NCBI GenBank assembly: GCA_934663655.1
Contig: CAKUKT010000004.1
Coordinates: 1-25,881 of the forward strand
Direction of reading: 5' to 3'
Origin: an uncultured Victivallaceae bacterium
GTDB lineage: Bacteria > Verrucomicrobiota > Lentisphaeria > Victivallales > Victivallaceae
Length of the DNA: 25,881 nt
This document shows, in pieces, positions 14,589-22,105 of this stretch (positions are counted from its first letter, which is position 1; every line of letters begins with the position of its first letter). The position numbers were made by a program, and so were the translations under genes. The notes beneath the pieces are model-generated. The model worked only from the letters and a program-made list of their open reading frames with translations. It did not search any database and was not told where the DNA came from.

Positions 14589-15393
14589 TATAATCAGCCT
14601 CGCCAAGCTGCTCGACGACGAGGATGAGGCGGTCGCGGTCACCGCGATTGCGGAACTTATCAACCGGGAGGATGAACTCGGGGAGATTCCGGCGATTTTG
14701 CAGGAATTTTCCTCTCCGCTGTTGCGGAGGCGGGTTCATCAGCTTCAGGCGGCGCTGGCGTTGCGTCGGCGTCGGCGGGAGTTCGCGGAAAAGCTGGCGC
14801 GCGGGCGGGTGGATTTCATCGACGGACTGATCGACGTCCATCTGCAATGGTTTGACAACGATTCGAGGCCGGCGCTGGAGCGGGCGTGTGCCGATTTGCG
14901 GGAGCAGGCGCGGCGGCGTCCGATGGCGACCATCGACGATCTGGCCGCAACCATGCGGCGGCTGGGGTTCTCAGCGGAAGTGGAAACGACGCTGCGGCCG
15001 GAGAACTACTGCATTGGAGTGGTGATTTCCGACCGGGTAGGTTCGGCGGCGCTGCTTTCCGGACTGGCGCGTTTTCTGGCCGATGAGCCGGAGAAGTTCC
15101 GGGTGGTTCGTGCGTATGGAGATTTTGCGCTTTGTGACGGCGAGGGAAGTATGCTGACCGGGACGCACGACTGGCAGATCACGGAGGCGCCCCCGCTTGC
15201 CGGTCTGGAACTATTCGAGGATCGGGCGTTGCTGCGGCTGGCTTCGGCGATGTTGTTCAGTTGCGCGGTCAACAGTGACAGTTTTCGCTATGTGTTGACG
15301 ATAGCGCAGGCGTTTACAGGAGCGCGGGATGATTCCCCGCTGGATTATCTGCCGCACCCTTTTCATCCCGCGGCCGGTGGGGACGAGGAGTGA
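14572..15393 (+). CDS. HEAT-repeat protein with a divergent SirB1/transglutaminase-like region
   Basis: The product is 273 residues. Residues 1-60 look like HEAT-type helical repeats (SLAKLLDDEDEAVAVTAIAELI, then IPAILQEFSSPLLRRRVHQL). Residues about 90-250 follow the layout of SirB1 (Transglut_core2) proteins: an acidic helix pair, then LAATMRRLGFSAE, then PENYCIGVVISDRVGSAALLSGLARFLA, which parallels the family pattern in which an Asn-Ser-Tyr loop and a Gly-Ile-Pro-Ile-Ser-Leu strand precede a helix. The signature residues are largely replaced, so the assignment is tentative. No signal peptide. It overlaps the exonuclease gene by 17 bases, which implies tight coupling. SirB1 has no well-established biochemical function, so none is assigned. 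Confidence 0.6.
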   Translation: MDPDSDIISLAKLLDDEDEAVAVTAIAELINREDELGEIPAILQEFSSPLLRRRVHQLQAALALRRRRREFAEKLARGRVDFIDGLIDVHLQWFDNDSRPALERACADLREQARRRPMATIDDLAATMRRLGFSAEVETTLRPENYCIGVVISDRVGSAALLSGLARFLADEPEKFRVVRAYGDFALCDGEGSMLTGTHDWQITEAPPLAGLELFEDRALLRLASAMLFSCAVNSDSFRYVLTIAQAFTGARDDSPLDYLPHPFHPAAGGDEE

Positions 15394-15585
15394 ACGCCGG
15401 ATTGAATCTGCGGCGGGGATGGTGGATTCGGGAGACGGATTGGCGCTGGAGAGAGCAGTGTCGGAGTTGTTTTCGCGAAACGGGCGTCGGCGGGGCGTAG
15501 ACTTGCGGCGTGAATGACGCCGGATCGCAGAGTTCATGGAATGGCCTGTGGTTCCGGTGGATGGGGTTGGTTGAGGATTCGTCAG

Positions 15586-16347
15586 ATGGGAATTTGTAGA
15601 GCAGTTGTACGGTTTATCGCGGCCGTGGTGTGGTGTGTGTCGCTGTCGCTGTGGGTCTGGATTACCAACCGCGCCAAAGGAGAGATCGGTGCCCGGCGGG
15701 CGGCAATGTACACCCGGTTGTGGGCGCGCGGGGGAGTGAAGATCATCAACATGAAGTTGACCATTCACGGCGATCCTGAAAAATTTTCCGGGGGACTGGT
15801 GGTCGGAAATCATCAAAGTTATCTGGATATCCTGATTCACGGTTCGGTATTCCCGCTGCGTTTTGCTCCGAAAATCGAGATGAAATCGTGGCCGTTCATC
15901 GGCTTTATGACCGGGTTGAGCCGTCCGGTCTGGATCGACCGTTCTTCCCGGCAGAAGTCGAAAATTTCGGCCGAGGCGATGGCCGATACGATGCGCGGCG
16001 GCATTCCGATGATCGTCTACGCCGAAGGCACCACCACGGATGGCCAGCATGGACTTCTTCCCTTCAAATCGACGCCGTTTGAAGCGGTGGCCGAGGCGGG
16101 GTTGCCGATTCTGCCGATTCTGACCTTCTACGATCCGGTTAAGGGCGGCAAGTTTTCCATGGCCTGGTCGGGCAGCGACAAATTGCTGCCGCATGTCTGG
16201 CGGGTGCTGGGACTGAAGGAGAGTCGGGCCGAAGTGTTTGTTCTGGAACAGGTGACGCCGCTGCCCGGCGAGGACCGCAAGGAACTGGCCCGGCGGGTTC
16301 ACGATTTGATGGAGCGAGAATATTGGAGGATAAAAAATCATGGTTGA
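15586..16347 (+). CDS. plsC: 1-acyl-sn-glycerol-3-phosphate acyltransferase (PlsC family)
   Basis: The product is 253 residues. It would acylate lysophosphatidic acid to phosphatidic acid at the inner membrane. A hydrophobic N-terminal anchor (8-27) is followed by the four acyltransferase motifs: GNHQSYLD (His76, Asp81), SRPVWIDRS (112-120), YAEGTTTDG (Glu147) and LPILPI. GAGG lies 9 bases before the ATG at 15586, and the anchor begins soon after, so this start is preferred. In-frame ATGs at 15514 and 15541 would give 277 or 268 residues with an unconserved Gly/Trp-rich prefix. The gene overlaps the following membrane protein by 8 bases. The 15394-15585 gap has only a weak small frame. Confidence 0.9.
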   Translation: MGICRAVVRFIAAVVWCVSLSLWVWITNRAKGEIGARRAAMYTRLWARGGVKIINMKLTIHGDPEKFSGGLVVGNHQSYLDILIHGSVFPLRFAPKIEMKSWPFIGFMTGLSRPVWIDRSSRQKSKISAEAMADTMRGGIPMIVYAEGTTTDGQHGLLPFKSTPFEAVAEAGLPILPILTFYDPVKGGKFSMAWSGSDKLLPHVWRVLGLKESRAEVFVLEQVTPLPGEDRKELARRVHDLMEREYWRIKNHG

Positions 16348-17122
16348 TGCATCCGGAATTTGGGGACGTTTTGCAGCGACCTGGGAGATGACGATGGATC
16401 CGTCGTTGCCCGGAATGCTGCGTCCCCGGGGGCGCCGTTTTGCGCCGCGGGCATATTGTTTTCCGCTGCTCGGAGCGTTGCTCGGCGGCGTGGTGGCGTT
16501 GTGTGGCGCGATAGTTTCCGCCGCATTCAATCCGGTAGCCGGCGCCTTTATTTTCGCGCTGCTCGGCACGGCGTTCTGGGAACTGAAGGATTCGGGGCGG
16601 GAGAGTGCGCTGCTTTTTTCATTTCTGGCCCGTCGTTTCCGGGGGGATGACAGCGGCGAGGCGCTGGCGAAAATGAGTTCCTCCTGGAATATTTTCCAGA
16701 CGCCTCCGGCGTCAATGTTGCTGATGGCGATGGAACTGCTGCGTTTTTCGCTGCTCTTTTCATTGAGTTTCTATGGCGCGGCGCTGTGGTTGTGGGTGAT
16801 TGTGACCGGGGTGTTCACGGTGCAGGGGTATCTGGCGCTCTGTCCGCAGCGCGGCGGCAACCCGCCGCTGGTTGTCGGAAACATCGACGACCGCAACCGG
16901 ATGTGGATTGCGTTTGCGGTGGCGGTATTGCTGGTATTGTGGAATTTCCCGATGGGGGCGCTGGTGGCTGTGCTGGCGGTCGTGCTGGCAGCCAGATGGC
17001 TGGCGCACGCCGCTGACGAGGAACTCGGCGGAGTCACCCCCGATTTCGTCACGCTTGCTGGCGGTGTGGCCGGTTACCTGCTGTTGCTGGTGGGTATATT
17101 GTTTTCCCTCACGATGAATTGA
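16340..17122 (+). CDS. CobS-like integral membrane protein lacking the CobS active-site motif
   Basis: The product is 260 residues with about six hydrophobic segments. The layout matches adenosylcobinamide-GDP ribazoletransferase (CobS), a member of the CDP-alcohol-transferase-like membrane enzymes of cobamide synthesis: an N-terminal PLLGALLGGVVAL helix (42-54), a central RGGNPPLVVGN region and a C-terminal LGGVTPDF followed by a hydrophobic helix, comparable with the LGGxTGD end of CobS. The acidic DGLADTxDG motif that normally follows the second helix is absent; that position reads ELKDSGRES. No other cobalamin gene is in the window. It could be a repurposed paralogue acting on another substrate, possibly a lipid given its overlap with plsC. 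GGAGG precedes the ATG at ideal distance. Confidence 0.5.
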   Translation: MVDASGIWGRFAATWEMTMDPSLPGMLRPRGRRFAPRAYCFPLLGALLGGVVALCGAIVSAAFNPVAGAFIFALLGTAFWELKDSGRESALLFSFLARRFRGDDSGEALAKMSSSWNIFQTPPASMLLMAMELLRFSLLFSLSFYGAALWLWVIVTGVFTVQGYLALCPQRGGNPPLVVGNIDDRNRMWIAFAVAVLLVLWNFPMGALVAVLAVVLAARWLAHAADEELGGVTPDFVTLAGGVAGYLLLLVGILFSLTMN

Positions 17123-17202
17123 GATTTCCGGAGGCGGGAGGAGCAGGTTTCCGGCGGGTTTAAAGAGTTTGGGTCCCATTATTTTATAAGGATATTGTCA
17201 AT

Positions 17203-17802
17203 ATGAATAACGAAGACCGGCGTTCAGCCCGGATCGTCCGCAAGACCAGCGAGACGGACATTGAAATCGATTTTTCTCTCTCCGGAACCGGAGCCGGCAA
17301 GATCGACACCGGCATTCCCTTCATGGATCACATGCTGAATCTGTTTGCCCGTCACGGTTTTTTTGATCTCAGTGTCCGCGCCCGCGGTGATCTGGAGGTG
17401 GATTGCCACCACACGATGGAAGATCTCGGACTGGCGCTCGGCGCGGCGATCGCCGAGGCGGTCGGTGACAAGCACGGGATCAGACGTTACGGTTCGATGT
17501 TGCTGCCGATGGATGAGACGCTGGTGATGGTGGCGCTGGATTTGTCGGGGCGGCCGGGATTGTTTTTCGACGTGACCTCGCCGGCGCAGTACATCGGCGA
17601 AATCGATACGCGACTTTTTCAGGAATTTTTCCAGGCGCTCTGCAATCGCTGCGGGCTGAATCTGCACATCCGGATGATCGCCGCCGGTGAGACGCATCAT
17701 TTGTACGAGGCGATTTTCAAAGGTTTCGCCAAGGCGCTCGACCAGGCCACGACGATCGATCCGCGGATTGACGGAGTATTTTCGACCAAGGGCGTGCTGT
17801 GA
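17203..17802 (+). CDS. hisB: Imidazoleglycerol-phosphate dehydratase
   Basis: The product is 199 residues, the monofunctional IGPD length. It dehydrates imidazole-glycerol-phosphate to imidazole-acetol-phosphate in histidine synthesis. The metal-binding duplicated motifs are both present: GIPFMDHML (38-45), DCHHTMEDLGLALG (67-80), MDETL and HHLYEAIFKGFAKAL near the C-terminus. AAGGA lies upstream of the ATG at 17203. No other his gene lies in the window. An 80-base gap separates it from the CobS-like gene and may hold a weak promoter, but I could not identify convincing boxes. The permease gene follows after 4 bases. Confidence 0.96.
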   Translation: MNNEDRRSARIVRKTSETDIEIDFSLSGTGAGKIDTGIPFMDHMLNLFARHGFFDLSVRARGDLEVDCHHTMEDLGLALGAAIAEAVGDKHGIRRYGSMLLPMDETLVMVALDLSGRPGLFFDVTSPAQYIGEIDTRLFQEFFQALCNRCGLNLHIRMIAAGETHHLYEAIFKGFAKALDQATTIDPRIDGVFSTKGVL

Positions 17803-17806
17803 CGAG

Positions 17807-19003
17807 ATGTTCAGGTACATAATCCGCCGTAGTCTGTACAGTGTGCTGATTGTTGCGGGGGTGTTGCTGCTTACCTTCGTGCTTTTCAATCTTGCCGCGG
17901 GCGACCCGGTGGCCGCGGTGCTCGGCAAGAATGCGCGCCCCGAGGAACTTGAGTCCATGCGGCGCGAACTCGGCGGTGACCTGCCGCTGCTGTGGGGACG
18001 GCGCTGCCGCACCGAATCTTATCCGGAATATCATCGCGAGCCGGCGGATCGCCCGGTCGCCGAACTGAACATCGCTCCGATTTTCCGGGCACGGGAGATC
18101 GGCGCCGAGGCGCGTTTTTCCGATGGTTCGCGGCGGGTTTTTGAACTCGAACCCGGGGAAACGCTCCGGGTGACGGCTCCCGGGGGGGCGGTGATTGAGT
18201 CGGTGGAATTTTTCCGACTTCAGGATAATCCGGCCAATTCGCAGTTTCTGCGTTCGCTGGCGGAGGTCGTCAGTTTCCGGAGCGAATTTCCCTACGTGGA
18301 GTTCTTCAATTTCGGGCGCACGATCACCACCCGGGAACCGATCCGGGAGATTCTCTGGCGCGGGGTCTGGCCGTCGCTGGCGTTGATGCTGCCGATCTTT
18401 CTCGGTGAACTGGTGGTCGGTCTCGGTCTTGCCGTCATCGCCGCCGCCAACCGCAACCGTTGGCCGGATCGGTTGATTGTCCTGCTGTCGGTGGCGGGCA
18501 TGAGTGTCAGCTACGTGGTGGTGATAATTTTCGCCCAGTGGGTGTTCGGTTACTACCTCGAACTCTTTCCGCTGTGGGGATTCGACAGCGTCGCCTCGCT
18601 GGGACTGCCGATTCTGACCGGTGTGCTCTGCGGGGTCGGCGGCAACGTCCGGTTTTACCGGACGGTTTTCGTCGACGAAATGCGCCGGGAATACCTGCGA
18701 ACCGCGACCGCCAAGGGGGTTTCTCCCGGTGTGCTCTACGGTCGTCACATGTTGCGCAACGCGACGATTCAGATCATCACCCGGGCGAGTGCGACCCTGC
18801 CGTTCCTTTTTACCGGCAGTCTGTTGCTGGAATCTTTTTTCGGCATTCCGGGGCTCGGCTTCGCCGGTGTGGACGCTTTGTACAACTCCGATATCCAGCT
18901 GCTGAAGGCGCTGGTGGTGCTCAGTGCGATCCTCTTTGTGGTGATAAACCTGCTGGCCGACCTCGCCTATGCCTGGGCCGATCCGCGGATCCGGCTGGAG
19001 TGA
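17807..19003 (+). CDS. ABC transporter permease, OppB/DppB/YejB type, with an inserted periplasmic segment
   Basis: The product is 398 residues. It begins with the typical N-terminal helix (MFRYIIRRSLYSVLIVAGVL) and AGDPV motif of peptide-transporter B-type permeases. The conserved permease core at about 185-398 has the EAA-like cytoplasmic loop YLRTATAKGVSPGVLYGRHMLRNA (296-319) and the family ending FTGSLLLESFFGIPGLGFAG then ADPRIRLE, closest in style to YejB. Usual members are 300-365 residues; here residues about 63-150 form an extra beta-rich, probably periplasmic stretch between LGGDLPLL and the FFNFGRTITT element. No ATP-binding, second permease or solute-binding gene is adjacent: the next gene is convergent on the other strand. 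Likely an oligopeptide or related importer subunit whose partners are encoded elsewhere. Confidence 0.88.
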   Translation: MFRYIIRRSLYSVLIVAGVLLLTFVLFNLAAGDPVAAVLGKNARPEELESMRRELGGDLPLLWGRRCRTESYPEYHREPADRPVAELNIAPIFRAREIGAEARFSDGSRRVFELEPGETLRVTAPGGAVIESVEFFRLQDNPANSQFLRSLAEVVSFRSEFPYVEFFNFGRTITTREPIREILWRGVWPSLALMLPIFLGELVVGLGLAVIAAANRNRWPDRLIVLLSVAGMSVSYVVVIIFAQWVFGYYLELFPLWGFDSVASLGLPILTGVLCGVGGNVRFYRTVFVDEMRREYLRTATAKGVSPGVLYGRHMLRNATIQIITRASATLPFLFTGSLLLESFFGIPGLGFAGVDALYNSDIQLLKALVVLSAILFVVINLLADLAYAWADPRIRLE

Positions 19004-19040
19004 ACCGGAACACCCCGCGTCCGGCCCGGGCGAACGGTCG

Positions 19041-21149
19041 TCAGGAGTGGTCGCCCATCACGAAGCGGCGGATCTTCTGCCGGTAGGCGGCGAGTGAACG
19101 CAGCATCGAGTTGACCTGGCGGATTTTCCATTCGAGGTGCCAGCGGTCGCAGACGTACTCCATCGACGGTTCCCAGCCGAGCCGGGAGTCGAACTCCACC
19201 AGAGGAATTGTCTCCTGGGCGTTGGCGATTTCCGCTGCGGCGATCTCCTCCATCTTATCCAGTCGTTCGAGTGCGAAGTTCGGATCGGTTGACGCGAGGA
19301 TCTCCACGGAGAGCAGCCACCATTGTTTGAGATGAATGGTAGTGGTCACACAGTTGCGGATGTAGCGGCCGAGGTTGAGTTCGCGAGCTGGAAACTCTTT
19401 TTTCTCCGGGGGCACGGCGCGGAGAGCTTTTTCCATCATGGCGATGCCTTCATCCCATCTGGCGCGCATTCGCTCCAGCATCCGGAGTTCGACCGGGAAC
19501 CGGAATTGCGCCGGAGCCTCCCGGCCCGGATGCGGCAGGTAGACCGGAGTGATGATCAGGTTGCCGAAATGGGCTCCCGGAGTGGTCGGGAAAAAGAAAC
19601 TTCTCACGCCGTACTCGCTGAGTTCCGGCAGGAAATAGAGCGGGTAGGAGGGGCCGGTGCGGAACGGGCCGTATTGGTCGTCATTGGTGGCCGGATAGTC
19701 CTCCATCGCCTCGCTCCAGCAACGGTATCCGGCGGCGGCGTCCGGGGCGGCGGCGGCTCCGAAGTCGCGGACGAGGATTCGGTGCAGCTCTTCGTCGAGG
19801 TCGCGCTGCGGGCTCTGGAACCATGCTTTGCCGAGTTCGGTTATCACCGACGGCCACCAGCCGTAGTGGTGATTGTCGTAAAAGCAGCTGACATCCCAGC
19901 GTCGCCGGGCTTCGTCGAGCGCCCGGAAGCGGCGGATCCAGCGCTGCGGTGTCGGCACATAGGGAACGGTGCCGAAGTCCCAGGTCGCGCCGGCGGTATT
20001 CACGGTGGCGAAAATTTTCCGGATCCCCACGGCATGGGCGTTGGCGGCCTCGCTGGTGAAGTATTTTCCGGGATCGGCAGCGGAGATCGAGTAATCGGCC
20101 ACTTCGCAGTCGAGGTTTTCCCGGCGATCGCGTTTGAAGATGTCGAAGGAGATCTGCAGCGATACTCCCTCCGGCAGGTTTTCGAGGAACCACCGGCGTT
20201 CTTCTTCCGGAGCCCATCCCCAGTTGTAGGTGTTGAATACGATCAGCGCGTCGGGTTTGGCGCGGCGAACCGCGTCACGTACCCGGGTGATCCAGCGCGG
20301 GTAATCACGACACGGCCACCAGCCGGGATTGGGGCGCGGGTCGGGGATGCCGTCGGGGGGCGGGGTTTTGTAGCTTCTGCCGGTGGTGCGTTCGTCCCGG
20401 CTGGGAAATTCTCCGGACTCGCCGCAGAGCATTACGCCGATCGCGTCGGGGTAATGTTCAAAGAGCCGGGTGTAGACGTTGGCGAAAAATTCCGGGGCAT
20501 CGGCATCATCGGGGTGTTTGAAGGTCGGCATGTAGTTGTAGAGCATGGTGCCGAGGCCGAATTCGGCGGCGCGCCGGATGGTGTCGTTGATGTCGAGATA
20601 GCGGGTGTTGGTACGGTCGATATCCTTGACGAAAATGACGATGGTGTCAAATCCGGCGTGGAGTATCTGATTGAGCTGATCGTCGGGAAATTCGTCGATG
20701 CCCCAGCCGGAATGGACCATTCTCGGGGCCACCAGTCGTTCATGTTTTTCGACTCCGGGCGTGAGAAACGGCGCCTCGCGGAAGTTCATCAGGTCTTCGA
20801 GGCCGACGCCGCCGAAGGCGACGCCGCGTTCATCGCCGCCGCGGATTTCGATCTGGTCGGCGTCGATCGCCAGTTCGTACCCGCCCGGTGAATTGAGTTC
20901 GGGTTTGAGTTTGAGTACGATTCCCCGGTCACCGTTCGGAGCCAGCCGCAGCGAAATCCCCATGCTGGTAAGAAAGTAATCCTGAAGGTCGTGGGCGGCG
21001 CGGCACATGATCCGGGAGGACGCGGGATAGCTGATCTCCCACGATTCATCGATCACCGTTTCTCTCGGCTGCGGAATTGCCGCGCGGTTGCGGCGGTTCG
21101 GGCGATGGACGACGGCGAAGCGACGGCGGAAATCGTAGTTTTTTTCCAT
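19041..21149 (-). CDS. Glycoside-hydrolase-like protein with GH20/GH67-type N-terminal domain and TIM barrel
   Basis: The product is 702 residues with no signal peptide. Residues about 32-130 resemble the small alpha/beta domain that precedes the barrel in GH20, GH67 and GH84-type enzymes: CRAAHDLQDYFLTSMGI, then GGYELAIDADQIEIRGGDERGVAFG. Residues about 140-470 look like a TIM barrel (PRMVHSGWGIDEFPDDQLNQ, GFDTIVIFVKD, LGTMLYNYMPTF, AIGVMLCGESGEFP, ALIVFNTYNWGW). Glu243 and Glu247 in CGESGEF are candidate catalytic residues. Residues about 560-702 form a helical C-terminal domain. AGGA lies 9 bases before the ATG. It is divergent from an AraC regulator whose promoter interleaves with its own, so that protein probably controls it. 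The exact family and substrate are not recognised. Confidence 0.65.
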   Translation of the reverse strand: MEKNYDFRRRFAVVHRPNRRNRAAIPQPRETVIDESWEISYPASSRIMCRAAHDLQDYFLTSMGISLRLAPNGDRGIVLKLKPELNSPGGYELAIDADQIEIRGGDERGVAFGGVGLEDLMNFREAPFLTPGVEKHERLVAPRMVHSGWGIDEFPDDQLNQILHAGFDTIVIFVKDIDRTNTRYLDINDTIRRAAEFGLGTMLYNYMPTFKHPDDADAPEFFANVYTRLFEHYPDAIGVMLCGESGEFPSRDERTTGRSYKTPPPDGIPDPRPNPGWWPCRDYPRWITRVRDAVRRAKPDALIVFNTYNWGWAPEEERRWFLENLPEGVSLQISFDIFKRDRRENLDCEVADYSISAADPGKYFTSEAANAHAVGIRKIFATVNTAGATWDFGTVPYVPTPQRWIRRFRALDEARRRWDVSCFYDNHHYGWWPSVITELGKAWFQSPQRDLDEELHRILVRDFGAAAAPDAAAGYRCWSEAMEDYPATNDDQYGPFRTGPSYPLYFLPELSEYGVRSFFFPTTPGAHFGNLIITPVYLPHPGREAPAQFRFPVELRMLERMRARWDEGIAMMEKALRAVPPEKKEFPARELNLGRYIRNCVTTTIHLKQWWLLSVEILASTDPNFALERLDKMEEIAAAEIANAQETIPLVEFDSRLGWEPSMEYVCDRWHLEWKIRQVNSMLRSLAAYRQKIRRFVMGDHS

Positions 21150-21200
21150 GTTGATTCATCCTGGTTGTTGCTGGCGGAATTATTCCGTGCTCTTGGGTTT

Positions 21201-21229
21201 AATATAATTTGACAAGCGGCGGATTTGAA
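21201..21229 (-). promoter_or_regulatory. Promoter of the glycosidase-like gene (interleaved with the AraC promoter)
   Basis: On the minus strand TTCAAA (21224-21229) and TATATT (21201-21206) are 17 bases apart. It occupies most of the same DNA as the plus-strand promoter. Confidence 0.55.
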
Positions 21230-21239
21230 TGGATATTAT
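21209..21239 (+). promoter_or_regulatory. Promoter of the AraC-comF genes
   Basis: A perfect TTGACA (21209-21214) precedes TATTAT (21234-21239, spacing 19) or GATATT (21232-21237, spacing 17). Transcription would begin within a few bases of the ATG at 21251, leaving almost no leader. Confidence 0.5.
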
Positions 21240-21250
21240 AAACGGATTTC

Positions 21251-22105
21251 ATGTACGGAAATAACCTGCTGAACCGGATCGTTGCCGGTGAGGCATTGCC
21301 CGGGAGAGCCGCCTTGAAGGATAATCCGCCGTTCTCTGAGAACACGTTTCAGATCGTCTCCGCTGCTTTTGTCGACGAGCTTTCGAACTGGGAGATCGAC
21401 CGGGTGGCCAGTCCCTACTGGCGCTGCTATTACAACCCGGTGCCGGGAGCGGAAGTGGAGGTCGGCGGCGAGGTTACCGAACTTACACCGGAGAATTTCT
21501 GCCTGGTACCGGCGCTGCTGCCGATGTCGGGGCGTCTGAAGGATCGTCCGGTGCGCCATTTTTTCATCCACTTCCGGCTTGACGAGAGGCTGCCTCATCC
21601 GGAGAGGGTGGTAATAGTTCCGGCGACGCCGGGCACGCGCGACCGGGTGGCGGAGTTTTCCCGGCTGCGTGAGGGCGCGGAATTTCGTTTTCAGCGTGAT
21701 CTGCTGGCGGTAAACCTCCTCTCGGAGGTGCTGCTCGGTGCGCCGCGGCTGCTCGAACCGGAACGGGAATTTGACCGGCGCATCGCCGGAATCCGAACGA
21801 TGATCGCTGCTGATCCCGCCCGTCACCGCCGCAATTCGGAACTCGCCGCGCTGTCCGGAATCACGGTCAACGGTTTTGTGCGGTTGTTCTTTCAGGAAAC
21901 CGGGGAGTCGCCGCAATATTTCTGTCGCCGGAAACGGATAGAACTGGTATGTCGGCTGCTGCTGGCCACCGATCTGTCGATCGATGAAATCGCTGAACGG
22001 GCCGGTTTTACCGACCGCTACCATTTATCGCGGGTATTCCGGGCGTTCACCGGGGTGCCGCCGGCGCGGTTCCGCAGAATCAACTCCGGCGGAGAGGTGG
22101 AATGA
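21251..22105 (+). CDS. AraC-family transcriptional regulator
   Basis: The product is 284 residues. Residues about 20-160 are a cupin-like effector-binding region (WRCYYNPVPGAEVEVGG, then ENFCLVPALLPMSGRL, then HFFIHFRLD). Residues about 178-280 hold the two AraC helix-turn-helix units: SELAALSGITVNGFVRLFFQETG and, after RKRIELVCRLLLATDLS, IDEIAERAGFTDRYHLSRVFRAFTGVPPARFR. The second unit matches the family consensus well. An in-frame stop lies just upstream, so the ATG at 21251 is the first possible ATG; it has no clear ribosome binding site. The gene is divergent from a glycosidase-like gene, the usual arrangement for a local activator of a carbohydrate gene. Its stop overlaps the comF start (ATGA). 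Confidence 0.92.
   Translation: MYGNNLLNRIVAGEALPGRAALKDNPPFSENTFQIVSAAFVDELSNWEIDRVASPYWRCYYNPVPGAEVEVGGEVTELTPENFCLVPALLPMSGRLKDRPVRHFFIHFRLDERLPHPERVVIVPATPGTRDRVAEFSRLREGAEFRFQRDLLAVNLLSEVLLGAPRLLEPEREFDRRIAGIRTMIAADPARHRRNSELAALSGITVNGFVRLFFQETGESPQYFCRRKRIELVCRLLLATDLSIDEIAERAGFTDRYHLSRVFRAFTGVPPARFRRINSGGEVE

Noticed and set aside
15211..16569. 452-codon minus-strand frame across plsC and its neighbours
   Set aside because: It spans three real genes in antisense, with a Pro/Arg/Ser-rich composition and no domain.
17717..18748. 343-codon minus-strand frame opposite the permease
   Set aside because: It is highly charged, low-complexity sequence that mirrors the permease codons.
19323..20891. 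522-codon open frame on the plus strand opposite the glycosidase-like gene
   Set aside because: It is a Gly/Val/Glu-rich shadow with no recognisable motif, no ribosome site and a well-supported gene on the other strand.
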